Assembly: GCF_015354345.1 (NCBI RefSeq)
Contig: NZ_JADKYS010000002.1
Coordinates: 62,001 to 126,000, forward strand
DNA length: 64,000 nucleotides
Direction of reading: 5' to 3'
DNA from: Methylophilus sp. 14
GTDB lineage: Bacteria; Pseudomonadota; Gammaproteobacteria; Burkholderiales; Methylophilaceae
Under the pieces are notes generated by a model, which was not told the DNA's origin, made no database searches, and saw only the letters and a list, made by a program, of their open reading frames with translations. The translations under genes were made by a program, and so were the position numbers. Shown piece by piece: positions 35,641 through 43,726 of the stretch. Each line of letters starts with the position of its first letter. Within the stretch, counting starts at the first letter, position 1.

Positions 35641-36651
35641 TTGGCTAAGCGTTCAGTCGTGGTCGTTGGCGGGGGCATCGTCGGATGCCTGACCGCCATG
35701 CAATTGTGCAAGCAAGGCCATGCGGTCACGCTGGTCGAGCGCAATATCGTGGCCGCACAAACCTCTGGCGAATCCTCATGGGCCGGGGCTGGCATCGCGT
35801 TCCCCTTGTTGCCGTGGTTTTATCAGGATGTGGTCAATGAATTGGCGCTTGCCGGTGCGCGCGCCTATCCGGCAGTGAGCGCTGAGCTGTTTGCCGACAC
35901 CGGCATAGACCCCGAATGCAGCCAGAGTGGCATGTTGATTCAACCGCCATTTGACCAACAACAAGCCATAGACTGGTGTACGCGGTTTGGCCTGGCGTAT
36001 GTGCTACAAGGCGACAACCTGTTGATTCCCGAAGTCGTGCAAATCCGTAATCCGCGCTTATTACAATCCCTCAAAGCTTGGCTGATCAAGCATGGTGTGA
36101 CCTTGCGTGAACAAACGCAACTGGTGCCCCTGCAAGAAGGCAACGCACGCATCACCAACTGGCAAACTACCACTGGCGAAACGTTATCTGCTGACGCATT
36201 TGTCGTGACTTCTGGCGCCTGGAGCTTTGAGTTGCTCAAACAAACCAGCGCAAGCCTGGACATCAAGCCCATGCGCGGACAAATGCTGCTCTACCAAATG
36301 GAGCCCGGCCTGTTGCCGCATATTCTGTATCGGGATGGTTTTTACATGCTGCAACGGCGTGATGGTCATCTGTTGGCCGGGAGCAGCCTGGAAGATGTAG
36401 GCTTTGATACCGGCGTGACCGATAGTATGCGGCAGGAAATGCTGCAAAAAGCCGAGGCGATATTACCCGCTTTGCGCGGGCAGCCGATTATCAAACACTG
36501 GAGTGGTTTGCGTCCAGGCACACCACATAATATCCCGACCATAGGGCGGCATCCGCAGATTGAGAATTTATACCTGAACACCGGGCATTTTCGCTATGGC
36601 GTGACCATGGCACCGGAATGCGCGCGGCGGATTGCGGCGTTGTTGGATTAA
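35641..36651 (+). CDS. thiO: Glycine oxidase ThiO-like FAD-dependent oxidoreductase
   Basis: 336 aa D-amino-acid oxidase family flavoprotein. It starts at TTG 35641 with TAAGG upstream, 12 bases after the antiporter stop. The FAD motif SVVVVGGGIVGCLTAMQL is at the N-terminus; MRGQMLLYQ, GHLLAGSSLEDVGFDTG, HWSGLRPGTPHNIPTIG and LNTGHFRYGVTMAPECA match glycine oxidase. ThiO would make iminoacetate for ThiG; thiS-thiG are in the window but not adjacent. Other substrates (D-amino acids, sarcosine-like amines) are possible. Confidence 0.8.
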   Translation: MAKRSVVVVGGGIVGCLTAMQLCKQGHAVTLVERNIVAAQTSGESSWAGAGIAFPLLPWFYQDVVNELALAGARAYPAVSAELFADTGIDPECSQSGMLIQPPFDQQQAIDWCTRFGLAYVLQGDNLLIPEVVQIRNPRLLQSLKAWLIKHGVTLREQTQLVPLQEGNARITNWQTTTGETLSADAFVVTSGAWSFELLKQTSASLDIKPMRGQMLLYQMEPGLLPHILYRDGFYMLQRRDGHLLAGSSLEDVGFDTGVTDSMRQEMLQKAEAILPALRGQPIIKHWSGLRPGTPHNIPTIGRHPQIENLYLNTGHFRYGVTMAPECARRIAALLD

Positions 36652-36656
36652 GCAGG

Positions 36657-37381
36657 GAAGGTCATTCTTTTTGTTGCTCAGCCATATTCATTCACTCTGC
36701 GTCATTCCGGCGTAGGCCGGAATCCAGGCAAGGTGAGATAGCTGTAAAAGGTTGTTCTTTAGATTGGTTGTTGTAGGGTGGGCATGAATGGCCACGTGGT
36801 TGTGGGTGTTTGTGTGGTTGCTTTTCGCCTTTTTGGCGAGTTACTTTTCTTTGCTTGCACAAAGAATAAGTAACCAAAAGAAAGTGCACCCCAGCTTCCG
36901 CTTTTTTCCTGCGCTACTCGGCTTGCCGGGCGCCCATCGAAACTCAACCTGGCAGCTCACACAAAGCGTGAGCTGCTGCGGGATTCGAACAGCCGATGGC
37001 CGAGGACTCCCGCCAAGCCTGCGTTGCTCGGCGCGGCAGATGGGGACCCCGAATACCATGCGACTGCGACCATCGATGGTTATTAAGATAAAGAATTACT
37101 TTTTTGAACTGTCCAAATTTAGGCGATGTGAGTTTGGCGAGAATAATCCCATCCCATCACGCTGAGTAGCGGAGACAAAATAAGAGTAGAGGGAGCGACT
37201 GTCTGAGCTCCGCGACAAGCCACGTTCTGTGTGGCTTGTTAGGGCGAGTTTCGTGACCGCTTATTTTGTTGAGCAACGCAAGGGAGCCGAAGGCCGTGAT
37301 GGCTGGGTGCCCTCTTCTTTGGTTACTTTCTGAGGGGCAAGCATCAGAAAGTGACTCGCCGAGAGGCGAAAAAGAGTGTTT
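36657..37381. repeat. 725-bp structured intergenic repeat, copy 1
   Basis: Matches the element at 54693-55417 over its whole length, from GAAGGTCATTC to AAGAGTGTTT, with diverged internal segments. Parts: a REP-like palindrome (36704-36723); a left module with hairpin 36840-36874, hairpin 36952-36976 and long-range pairing 36920-36925 with 37014-37019 plus 36934-36939 with 36994-36999; a middle spacer; and a right module in inverted orientation with pairing 37176-37184/37260-37268, hairpin 37215-37239 and end hairpin 37322-37355. Frames inside it are not conserved between copies, so it is judged non-coding. Such sequences recur in many proteobacterial intergenic regions; I know no assigned function. 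Confidence 0.85.
36704..36723. repeat. REP-like palindrome in repeat copy 1
   Basis: ATTCCGGC-GTAG-GCCGGAAT, an 8-bp stem with a 4-base loop, identical in copy 2 (54740-54759). This motif is a common dispersed palindrome in proteobacteria. Confidence 0.75.
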
Positions 37382-37432
37382 ATTTCTCTCAGGAATTTTG
37401 AACTCAAACGTGCAGGGCTTGAAGTGTTAGAG

Positions 37433-37924
37433 CTAATCGTTCGCTACCCAATCCCCACTCTTCCCCCCATGCTTCTCCAGTACTCGCACACCTTGTATCG
37501 TCATGCCTCTATCAATCGCCTTGCACATATCATAAATCGTCAGCAAGCCAACTTGCACGGCTGTAAGTGCTTCCATTTCTACACCGGTCTGACCTGTAGT
37601 TTCGCATTGCACACGGCAGCTGATGCTGTGTTGTGTTTCATCTGCCATAAAACTGACATCGACCCGGCTTAGGCTGAGCGGGTGGCAGAGTGGAATCAAA
37701 TCGCTGGTTTTTTTGCTGGCCTGAATGGCAGCGATGCGGGCGATGCCGAGCACGTCCCCTTTTTTGGCATTGCCTTGCAGGATGGTTTGCAGCGTGGCCG
37801 CTTGCATCACGATGTGGCCTTCGGCAATGGCGATGCGCTTGGTATGGGCTTTGTCGCCGATGTCGACCATATGCGCGTGGCCTTGGGCGTTGAAATGGGT
37901 GAGTCCTGAGATTGGTTTGGTCAT
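37433..37924 (-). CDS. moaC: Cyclic pyranopterin monophosphate synthase
   Basis: Converts the MoaA product to cyclic pyranopterin monophosphate in molybdenum cofactor synthesis. 163 aa from ATG 37924 ([20 protein letters not shown]); the open frame upstream starts only with TTG. Visible: [47 protein letters not shown]-type core with the catalytic Lys and the DMCKA ending. It sits alone between the repeat and the protease gene; no other moa or moe gene is in the window. Confidence 0.95.
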   Translation of the reverse strand: MTKPISGLTHFNAQGHAHMVDIGDKAHTKRIAIAEGHIVMQAATLQTILQGNAKKGDVLGIARIAAIQASKKTSDLIPLCHPLSLSRVDVSFMADETQHSISCRVQCETTGQTGVEMEALTAVQVGLLTIYDMCKAIDRGMTIQGVRVLEKHGGKSGDWVAND

Positions 37925-38038
37925 GGGTTTGGCTAGGATGAAAAAGGATGAACTCAAGCGATGAAGTCGCTATCATAACAAGTTTGGGTAGTTGGCACAG
38001 GCTTGTGATGCGGGCCTGTCATTTCAAACGCTGGAATC

Positions 38039-39607
38039 ATGGTTTTAAAACACATTCAACATGCTTATCAACAGAGTCGTCGTCGCTGGGTGCGCGGCTT
38101 GCTGCTGTGCGGCTTGTTGCTGGTGCCGGGGGCGACCTTGTTGGCCAATTATTCTACCGGCGTGTTTTCTGGCAAGCCTTATGAGCCGGATGATCTTGAC
38201 CTGAGTTTGCCATCGGATTCGTCTAATCAATTACCTGAGTTGGGCGATGCATCACAAACGGTGTTGTCACTGCGCGATGAAGAAAAAATTGCGCACCAGA
38301 TTCTCAAACAGGTTGCCACCAGCGAGGATGTGCTGGATGACGCCGAAGTGACGGATTATTTGCAGGCACTGGGGACCCGCCTGGGGGAAAGCAGCCCCGA
38401 CCGGCAACAGAAGTTTTATTTTTTTGTGGTGCAGGATAAAACCATTAACGCGTTTGCCATGCCGGGCGGTGTGATCGGTGTGCATACCGGTTTGTTTATG
38501 GCCGCCAATAGTGAGTCCGAGCTCGCCAGTGTGCTAGGGCATGAGATCGGCCATGTTACCCAGCATCACCTGGCACGCATGCTGGCGTCACAAAAGTACG
38601 ATATGTTTAAGAATATCGCGGCGACGGCGTTGGCCTTATTGATCGCGCGTTCTAACCCGCAGGTGGGCATGGGCGCCATGACGGCTGCCTCGGCCGCCGG
38701 GATACAAAAACAGCTGGATTACACGCGTGAGCATGAGCGCGAGGCGGACCGCGTGGGCCTGACCATTTTGCAGGATGCCGGATTTGATGTGCGCGCCATG
38801 CCCGCTTTTTTTACCACCATGCAGCGGGCGACACGTTTTGCCGATGGTGGCAGCATGCCCAGCTATTTGCGTACCCACCCGCTCACCAGTGAGCGTATTG
38901 CCGATATTGGTAACCGCGTGCAAAACCTGCCTTACAAGCAGGTGAATGAAAGCCTGACCTTTTTTCTGATGCGGGCGAAAATCCGCGCTTTTCAAGGCGC
39001 GCCGCAACAAATGGTGGAGGAGTTCCAGAATAATATTAATGAGGGCCGCTACCAGAATGAGATGGCCGAACACTATGGCCTGGCGTATGCATGGTTGCGG
39101 GCGAACCAGGCCAAAAACGCACAGGTAGAGGTGGATTGGCTGGTGCAGCATGGAATGGCTAATCCTTATCTGGTGACATTAAAAGCCGTGACCCTGGCCA
39201 AGCTGGGGCAAGTCGCGCAGGCACAAGCACAGTTTGTGCAGGGCTTGCAGCAGTACCCCAAGCATAGAATCTTGGCACAAGGCGAGGCTGAGTCTTTGAT
39301 ACGGAGTAATCAATGGCCGCAAGCGGTGACTTTTATCCAGAAGCAACTGGAAACTTTTGCTGATGACCCCAAATTATATGATTGGCTGGCGGCGGCGTAT
39401 CAGGGGCAAGGCAAGCAGATGTTGCGGCATCAGGCCTTGGGCGAAAGCTATGTGCGCAAATATGATTTGCCGCGCGCGATTGACCAGTTTGAAATCGCCA
39501 GCAAAGCCAAGGATGGCGATTTTTATCTGCAATCGAAAGTCGAGGCGCGACTGAAAACGCTCAGGCAGCAGCTTAAGCTTGAGCAGGGCGACGATAAAAA
39601 CGGATGA
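38039..39607 (+). CDS. BepA-like M48 metalloprotease with TPRs
   Basis: 522 aa periplasmic zinc protease/chaperone of the BepA (YfgC) type that monitors outer-membrane protein assembly. An N-terminal signal segment (GLLLCGLLLVPGATLLANYS) is followed by the M48 domain with HEIGH in LGHEIGHVTQHH near 163-174 and the third zinc Glu in HEREADRVGL. TPR-like helices run from about 330 (EHYGLAYAWLRANQAKNAQ) to the end. The next gene overlaps its stop frame or starts just after it. Confidence 0.92.
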   Translation: MVLKHIQHAYQQSRRRWVRGLLLCGLLLVPGATLLANYSTGVFSGKPYEPDDLDLSLPSDSSNQLPELGDASQTVLSLRDEEKIAHQILKQVATSEDVLDDAEVTDYLQALGTRLGESSPDRQQKFYFFVVQDKTINAFAMPGGVIGVHTGLFMAANSESELASVLGHEIGHVTQHHLARMLASQKYDMFKNIAATALALLIARSNPQVGMGAMTAASAAGIQKQLDYTREHEREADRVGLTILQDAGFDVRAMPAFFTTMQRATRFADGGSMPSYLRTHPLTSERIADIGNRVQNLPYKQVNESLTFFLMRAKIRAFQGAPQQMVEEFQNNINEGRYQNEMAEHYGLAYAWLRANQAKNAQVEVDWLVQHGMANPYLVTLKAVTLAKLGQVAQAQAQFVQGLQQYPKHRILAQGEAESLIRSNQWPQAVTFIQKQLETFADDPKLYDWLAAAYQGQGKQMLRHQALGESYVRKYDLPRAIDQFEIASKAKDGDFYLQSKVEARLKTLRQQLKLEQGDDKNG

Positions 39608-39618
39608 TTGGGGGGCGT

Positions 39619-40443
39619 ATGCAAAACTCAACGCAGTTGCAAAGACGGGCGTGGTTGAAAGCGGGTTTGGCCTTCGTCGCGCTACCGTTTTGCTTGCTGG
39701 CGCGCAAGGTGGAAGCGGCGGCCTGGTTTGCCCAGGCCTTTGAGGCTAAGCAAACCGCACAGGTGATGACGGCGTTTCAAGCCACGGCGGTGCCGGTGTC
39801 ACCAGACTTGCAGATTGACGCGCCGCAAAAAGCAGAAAATGGCGCCGTGGTGCAAGTTGAGCTCACGAGCAAGCAGGCCGCGGGCAATGTGAGTAGTTTG
39901 CGCTTGTTGGCAGATGCGAATCCGACGCCGTTGATTGCCAGTTTTGAGCTGGGTAAACAAGTGCTGCCAAAGTTGGTGACACGTATCAAACTGGCGCAGT
40001 CGGGTGAGGTGATTGCCCTGGCGCAGCAGGCGAGCGGGCAGTTTCAGCAACAGCGTCGCCAAGTGATTGTGCTGGAGGATGGCTGTGCTGGCAGTGAGCG
40101 TGAAGAGCCGTTTGCGAGCAGCATGAAGATGCGCGCGCGGTTACTGGATGATGCGTCGCTTGGCACAAATATCACCGAGCTTAAAATCATTATTTTGCAT
40201 CCCATGCGCACTGGCCGCAGCAAAAATGATGACGGCCAGGTACTGCCTGCGCATTTTATGCAACTGATGCAGGTGGTGCTCAATGGGCAAGTGATTGTCG
40301 ATGCGCAAACCGGCACCGGCATCTCACGTAACCCTTACTTTACCTTTTATATTAAAGAGGCCAAGGTGGGCGATGTGATTGCGGTAAACTGGCAGGATAA
40401 CCTAGGGTATGAAGGCCATGGTCAGGTGACTGTATCTGCCTAA
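39619..40443 (+). CDS. SoxYZ-like fused carrier protein, twin-arginine exported
   Basis: 274 aa from ATG 39619, chosen over ATG 39604 because a run of six Gs lies just upstream. A Tat-type signal (RRAWLKAGLAFVALPFCL) precedes a SoxY-like domain about 40-155 (AENGAVVQVELTS) and a SoxZ-like domain about 165-274 (KMRARLLDD, HPMRTGRSKNDDGQVLPAHFM). In true SoxY the sulfur-carrying Cys is in a C-terminal GGCGG; here the only similar site is C156 in LEDGCAGS at the domain junction. Fused SoxYZ-like carriers are known beside quinoprotein dehydrogenases in methylotrophs. No other sox gene is here, so thiosulfate oxidation is not implied. Confidence 0.8.
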   Translation: MQNSTQLQRRAWLKAGLAFVALPFCLLARKVEAAAWFAQAFEAKQTAQVMTAFQATAVPVSPDLQIDAPQKAENGAVVQVELTSKQAAGNVSSLRLLADANPTPLIASFELGKQVLPKLVTRIKLAQSGEVIALAQQASGQFQQQRRQVIVLEDGCAGSEREEPFASSMKMRARLLDDASLGTNITELKIIILHPMRTGRSKNDDGQVLPAHFMQLMQVVLNGQVIVDAQTGTGISRNPYFTFYIKEAKVGDVIAVNWQDNLGYEGHGQVTVSA

Positions 40444-40495
40444 GCGTTTTATTTGATAAATTAAATTTATTGATAAAATTAAAATAATCAATTTT

Positions 40496-40510
40496 ACATA
40501 TTAAATATGT
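40496..40510. promoter_or_regulatory. AT-rich palindrome upstream of ahpC
   Basis: ACATATT-A-AATATGT, a perfect 15-bp inverted repeat in the very AT-rich 150-bp region before ahpC. It may be part of the control region of the peroxide-response genes, but it does not match an OxyR site closely. Confidence 0.3.
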
Positions 40511-40593
40511 ATGCTTAAAATGCATCCATTCGCTGTTGATTAGCAGCAAATTTTTAATTAACCCGTGTTTTATAAATCATAAAGGAGAACTAC

Positions 40594-41157
40594 ATGTCAT
40601 TGATTAACACACAAGTACAACCATTCAAGGCGCAAGCATTCCACAACGGTAAATTTATCGAAGTGACTGAAGAGTCTTTGAAAGGCAAATGGTCTGTGTT
40701 GATTTTTATGCCAGCAGCGTTCACTTTCAACTGCCCAACAGAAGTTGAAGATGCGGCTGACAACTACGCAGAGTTCCAGAAGGCTGGTGCTGAAGTGTAC
40801 ATCGTGACCACCGATACCCACTTCTCCCACAAGGTTTGGCACGAGACTTCACCAGCAGTAGGCAAGGCAAAATTCCCACTGGTTGGCGACCCGACACACC
40901 AATTGACACGTGCATTTGACGTGCATATTGATGAAGAAGGTCTGGCATTGCGCGGTACATTCGTGATCAACGCTGAAGGCGTGATCAAAACTGCTGAAGT
41001 GCATAGCAACGAAATTGCACGTGATGTAAAAGAAACCTTGCGCAAGTTGAAAGCAGCACAATATACCGCTGCTCACCCAGGCCAGGTTTGCCCAGCCAAA
41101 TGGAACGACGGTGCTGCCACATTGACACCATCATTGGACTTGGTCGGTAAGATCTAA
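40594..41157 (+). CDS. ahpC: Alkyl hydroperoxide reductase subunit C (peroxiredoxin)
   Basis: Typical 2-Cys peroxiredoxin reducing H2O2 and organic peroxides. 187 aa with peroxidatic C47 in FTFNCPTEVED and resolving C166 in GQVCPAKW. A strong Shine-Dalgarno (AAGGAGA) precedes the ATG. Codon use is markedly biased, as expected for a highly expressed gene. ahpF, its reductase, follows after 174 bases containing two stem-loops. Confidence 0.98.
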   Translation: MSLINTQVQPFKAQAFHNGKFIEVTEESLKGKWSVLIFMPAAFTFNCPTEVEDAADNYAEFQKAGAEVYIVTTDTHFSHKVWHETSPAVGKAKFPLVGDPTHQLTRAFDVHIDEEGLALRGTFVINAEGVIKTAEVHSNEIARDVKETLRKLKAAQYTAAHPGQVCPAKWNDGAATLTPSLDLVGKI

Positions 41158-41176
41158 GTTTAGTGTTTTGAGCAAT

Positions 41177-41237
41177 GCCCTGCGCAAGCAGGGCGCTCAG
41201 GTAAAGTCACTCATCCATTGGTGGTTTTACCTGAGCG
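41177..41237 (+). promoter_or_regulatory. Two stem-loops between ahpC and ahpF
   Basis: First, GCCCTGC-GCAA-GCAGGGC (41177-41194), a 7-bp stem with a GNRA-type tetraloop. Second, CGCTCAGGTAAA (41194-41205) paired perfectly with TTTACCTGAGCG (41226-41237). Neither has a T-tract, so they may stabilise the ahpC message or attenuate read-through into ahpF. Confidence 0.6.
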
Positions 41238-41331
41238 AGCTTCCCCCAACCATTTTTAATTGCCATGCGTCATGGCCACGGCTGACTGTCGCCGCAAGGT
41301 ACAGAAAGCACGTGAATTTGGAGAATAAAAA

Positions 41332-42897
41332 ATGTTAGACGATACCTTAAAGACACAACTGCAAACCTACCTGGGCATGCTGCGTCAGCCTATCCGTCTG
41401 ATTGCCTCCCTGGATAACAGCGACAATGCGGCCAAAATGCGTGAGTTGTTGCAAGAAATCACAGCCTTGTCCGACAAAGTCAGCCTGGATGAAACCGGCA
41501 ACGATGCGCGCAAACCTTCATTCGTGATCGCCAAAGAAGGCGAAACCCACGGCGTGCGTTTCGCGGCGATTCCATTAGGCCATGAATTCACTTCACTGGT
41601 GCTGGCGTTGCTATGGACTGGCGGCCACCCACCAAAAGTGGAGCAGGATGTGCTCGACCAGATCAAGGCGCTGGATAGCGATTTGAACTTCGAAGTGTAT
41701 ATGAGCTTGTCTTGCCATAACTGCCCGGACGTGGTGCAGGCGACCACACTGATGACCGTGTTTAACCCGCGCATCAATGTGACAGTGATTGATGGTGGCT
41801 TGTATCAGGACGAAGTCAACGCACGCAACATCATGGCCGTGCCTGCGACTTTCCTGAATGGTGAGATGTTTGCTTCTGGCCGTATGCTGGTGGAAGAAAT
41901 TTTGGCCAAAGTGGATACGGGCGCGGTGGCTAAAGAAGCTGAGAAAATCAGTGCCAGAGAGCCATTTGATGTGTTAGTGGTGGGCGGTGGCCCGGCTGGT
42001 GCATCCGCAGCGATTTATGCAGCGCGTAAAGGCATCCGTACTGGCATTGTCGCTGATCGTTTTGGTGGTCAGGTCAACGATACCTTGGCGATTGAAAACT
42101 TCATTTCTGTCAAAGAAACCGAAGGGCCAAAACTGGTGGCGGCGCTTGAAGAGCATGTCAAAACCTATGACGTCGATATCATGCCGCTACAGCGTGCTGT
42201 CGGCCTGACTGAGCCTGCGAAAACCGACAACAAGCATGCTGGGTTGATTGAGGTGAAACTGGAAAATGGCGCCACCTTGCGCAGCAAATCTGTGATTCTG
42301 GCCACCGGCGCGCGTTGGAAAAACCTCAACGTGCCGGGTGAAGTGGAATACAAAAACAAAGGCGTGGCTTATTGCCCGCACTGCGACGGCCCGCTATTTA
42401 AAGGCAAACATGTAGCGGTGATTGGTGGCGGTAACTCTGGCGTAGAAGCGGCGATTGACCTGGCGGGTGTGGTCGGTCATGTCACGTTGCTGCAATTCGA
42501 CACCGAGCTTAAAGCCGATGCCGTGCTGCAGCGCAAACTGCGCTCACTGCAAAATGTGACTATTTTGACCAGTGCGCAAACCACGGAAATTACCGGCGAC
42601 GGTACCCGTGTCAATGGCCTGACCTACACTGACCGCGTGAGTGGTCAGAGCAAGCATGTGGCGCTGGAAGGTGTGTTTATCCAGATTGGCCTGGTACCCA
42701 ACAGTGACTGGTTGAAAGGCACGCTGGACTTGAGCAAATATGGTGAAATTGAAATTAACAACCATAATGCGACCTCATTGCCTGGTGTGTTTGCGGCAGG
42801 GGATGTGACAACGATTCCTTACAAGCAAATCGTCATTGCCATGGGTGAAGGTTCAAATGCAGCGCTGGGTGCATTTGATTATCTGATTCGTCAGTAG
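41332..42897 (+). CDS. ahpF: Alkyl hydroperoxide reductase subunit F
   Basis: FAD/NADH disulfide reductase that recycles AhpC. 521 aa. The N-terminal tandem thioredoxin-fold domain carries C128-x-x-C131 (SCHNCPD). Then FAD-binding [20 protein letters not shown] near 215, the second redox pair in AYCPHCDGP near 345, NADH-binding [16 protein letters not shown] and [20 protein letters not shown] precedes the ATG. Ends at the terminator at 42918. Confidence 0.98.
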   Translation: MLDDTLKTQLQTYLGMLRQPIRLIASLDNSDNAAKMRELLQEITALSDKVSLDETGNDARKPSFVIAKEGETHGVRFAAIPLGHEFTSLVLALLWTGGHPPKVEQDVLDQIKALDSDLNFEVYMSLSCHNCPDVVQATTLMTVFNPRINVTVIDGGLYQDEVNARNIMAVPATFLNGEMFASGRMLVEEILAKVDTGAVAKEAEKISAREPFDVLVVGGGPAGASAAIYAARKGIRTGIVADRFGGQVNDTLAIENFISVKETEGPKLVAALEEHVKTYDVDIMPLQRAVGLTEPAKTDNKHAGLIEVKLENGATLRSKSVILATGARWKNLNVPGEVEYKNKGVAYCPHCDGPLFKGKHVAVIGGGNSGVEAAIDLAGVVGHVTLLQFDTELKADAVLQRKLRSLQNVTILTSAQTTEITGDGTRVNGLTYTDRVSGQSKHVALEGVFIQIGLVPNSDWLKGTLDLSKYGEIEINNHNATSLPGVFAAGDVTTIPYKQIVIAMGEGSNAALGAFDYLIRQ

Positions 42898-42917
42898 TTT
42901 TGTTGCCATTAAACAAG

Positions 42918-42944
42918 CGGCCACCAACAGGTGGCCGTTTTTTT
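42918..42944 (+). terminator. Intrinsic terminator of ahpF
   Basis: CGGCCACC-AACA-GGTGGCCG followed by seven Ts. Confidence 0.9.
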
Positions 42945-43086
42945 ATTTAAAGTGAGTTTTGCAGGTATCCGTCGTTTAATTTTTCCAAGTATTGGTAGTG
43001 AACTTGCATAAATAAGCATATATTCATAAAGCACGTCTATGCTATTTGATAATCCCGTATTTATAACCATACCTATGGAGTTGATT

Positions 43087-43710
43087 ATGAAAAGAACAAT
43101 AGAGTTAACTTTACTAACGATACTTTCTTTATTGATGCTACCTAATGCGTATGCGGCGAATCTGTTGACTGGAGAAGTCACTTTTGATAACAGTACCAAC
43201 TTATACACTTATACCTATACATTAGACACTACCACGCTCCTAGACCATACTGTCAATATTGGTATATTGCAAAATCTTGGTATTGATTGGAGTCACCCTC
43301 TTCCTGTTTCACATACAGAACCTGTTCTAGGTGACTGGATATTTAAGATGACTGCGGGGGGATTAAGCAATTCAGGCTCGCTAAATATATATGGCACCTT
43401 CTGGACTTGGGAGCACAATTATTTTTCTGAGTCAGTTAGCAATGTTGGAAATTTAGTTTTTTCAATCACTACACCTAGAGGCGTTAATACATCTACTGCC
43501 AATAATTACTTTATCTATAATGGAGGAGCCACCACAGGGCCCAGCGAGAATGCAGGATTTATAGAAATAGGGCATATTGTTGGCCCTGAATTCATAAATT
43601 TTACTCCCCCTCCATTGCCTGTACCTGAGCAACAAGTGTACGTAATGATGATTGTTGGATTGGGATTGATTAGGCTTATACGATTCTTAAGAGTCCAAAC
43701 GGCTCTTTAA
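43087..43710 (+). CDS. PEP-CTERM-like exported protein
   Basis: 207 aa from ATG 43087 (TGGAG 6 bases upstream). A signal peptide (TLLTILSLLMLPNAYAA) is followed by a beta-rich domain without Cys, rich in Thr, Asn and Tyr (NSTNLYTYTYTLDTTTLLDH), and a C-terminal sorting-like tail: Pro-rich PPPLPVPEQQ, hydrophobic VYVMMIVGLGLIRLI, then Arg. This is a PEP-CTERM signal with a non-canonical PEQQ, which would be processed by exosortase. The DNA is visibly richer in A and T than its neighbours, suggesting recent acquisition. Family call by tail only; function unknown. Confidence 0.75.
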   Translation: MKRTIELTLLTILSLLMLPNAYAANLLTGEVTFDNSTNLYTYTYTLDTTTLLDHTVNIGILQNLGIDWSHPLPVSHTEPVLGDWIFKMTAGGLSNSGSLNIYGTFWTWEHNYFSESVSNVGNLVFSITTPRGVNTSTANNYFIYNGGATTGPSENAGFIEIGHIVGPEFINFTPPPLPVPEQQVYVMMIVGLGLIRLIRFLRVQTAL

Positions 43711-43726
43711 GGATTGTACGTCTTTG

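Noticed and set aside
36975-36992. tRNA-like T-loop (reverse complement of GATTCGAAC) in repeat copy 1
   Set aside because: No acceptor, anticodon or D-arm could be found around it, and copy 2 changes the key base (ATTCGGAC).
36788-37165. 125-codon frame and several others inside the repeats
   Set aside because: Frames differ between the two copies of the repeat and carry no conserved peptide, whereas the base-paired stems are conserved.
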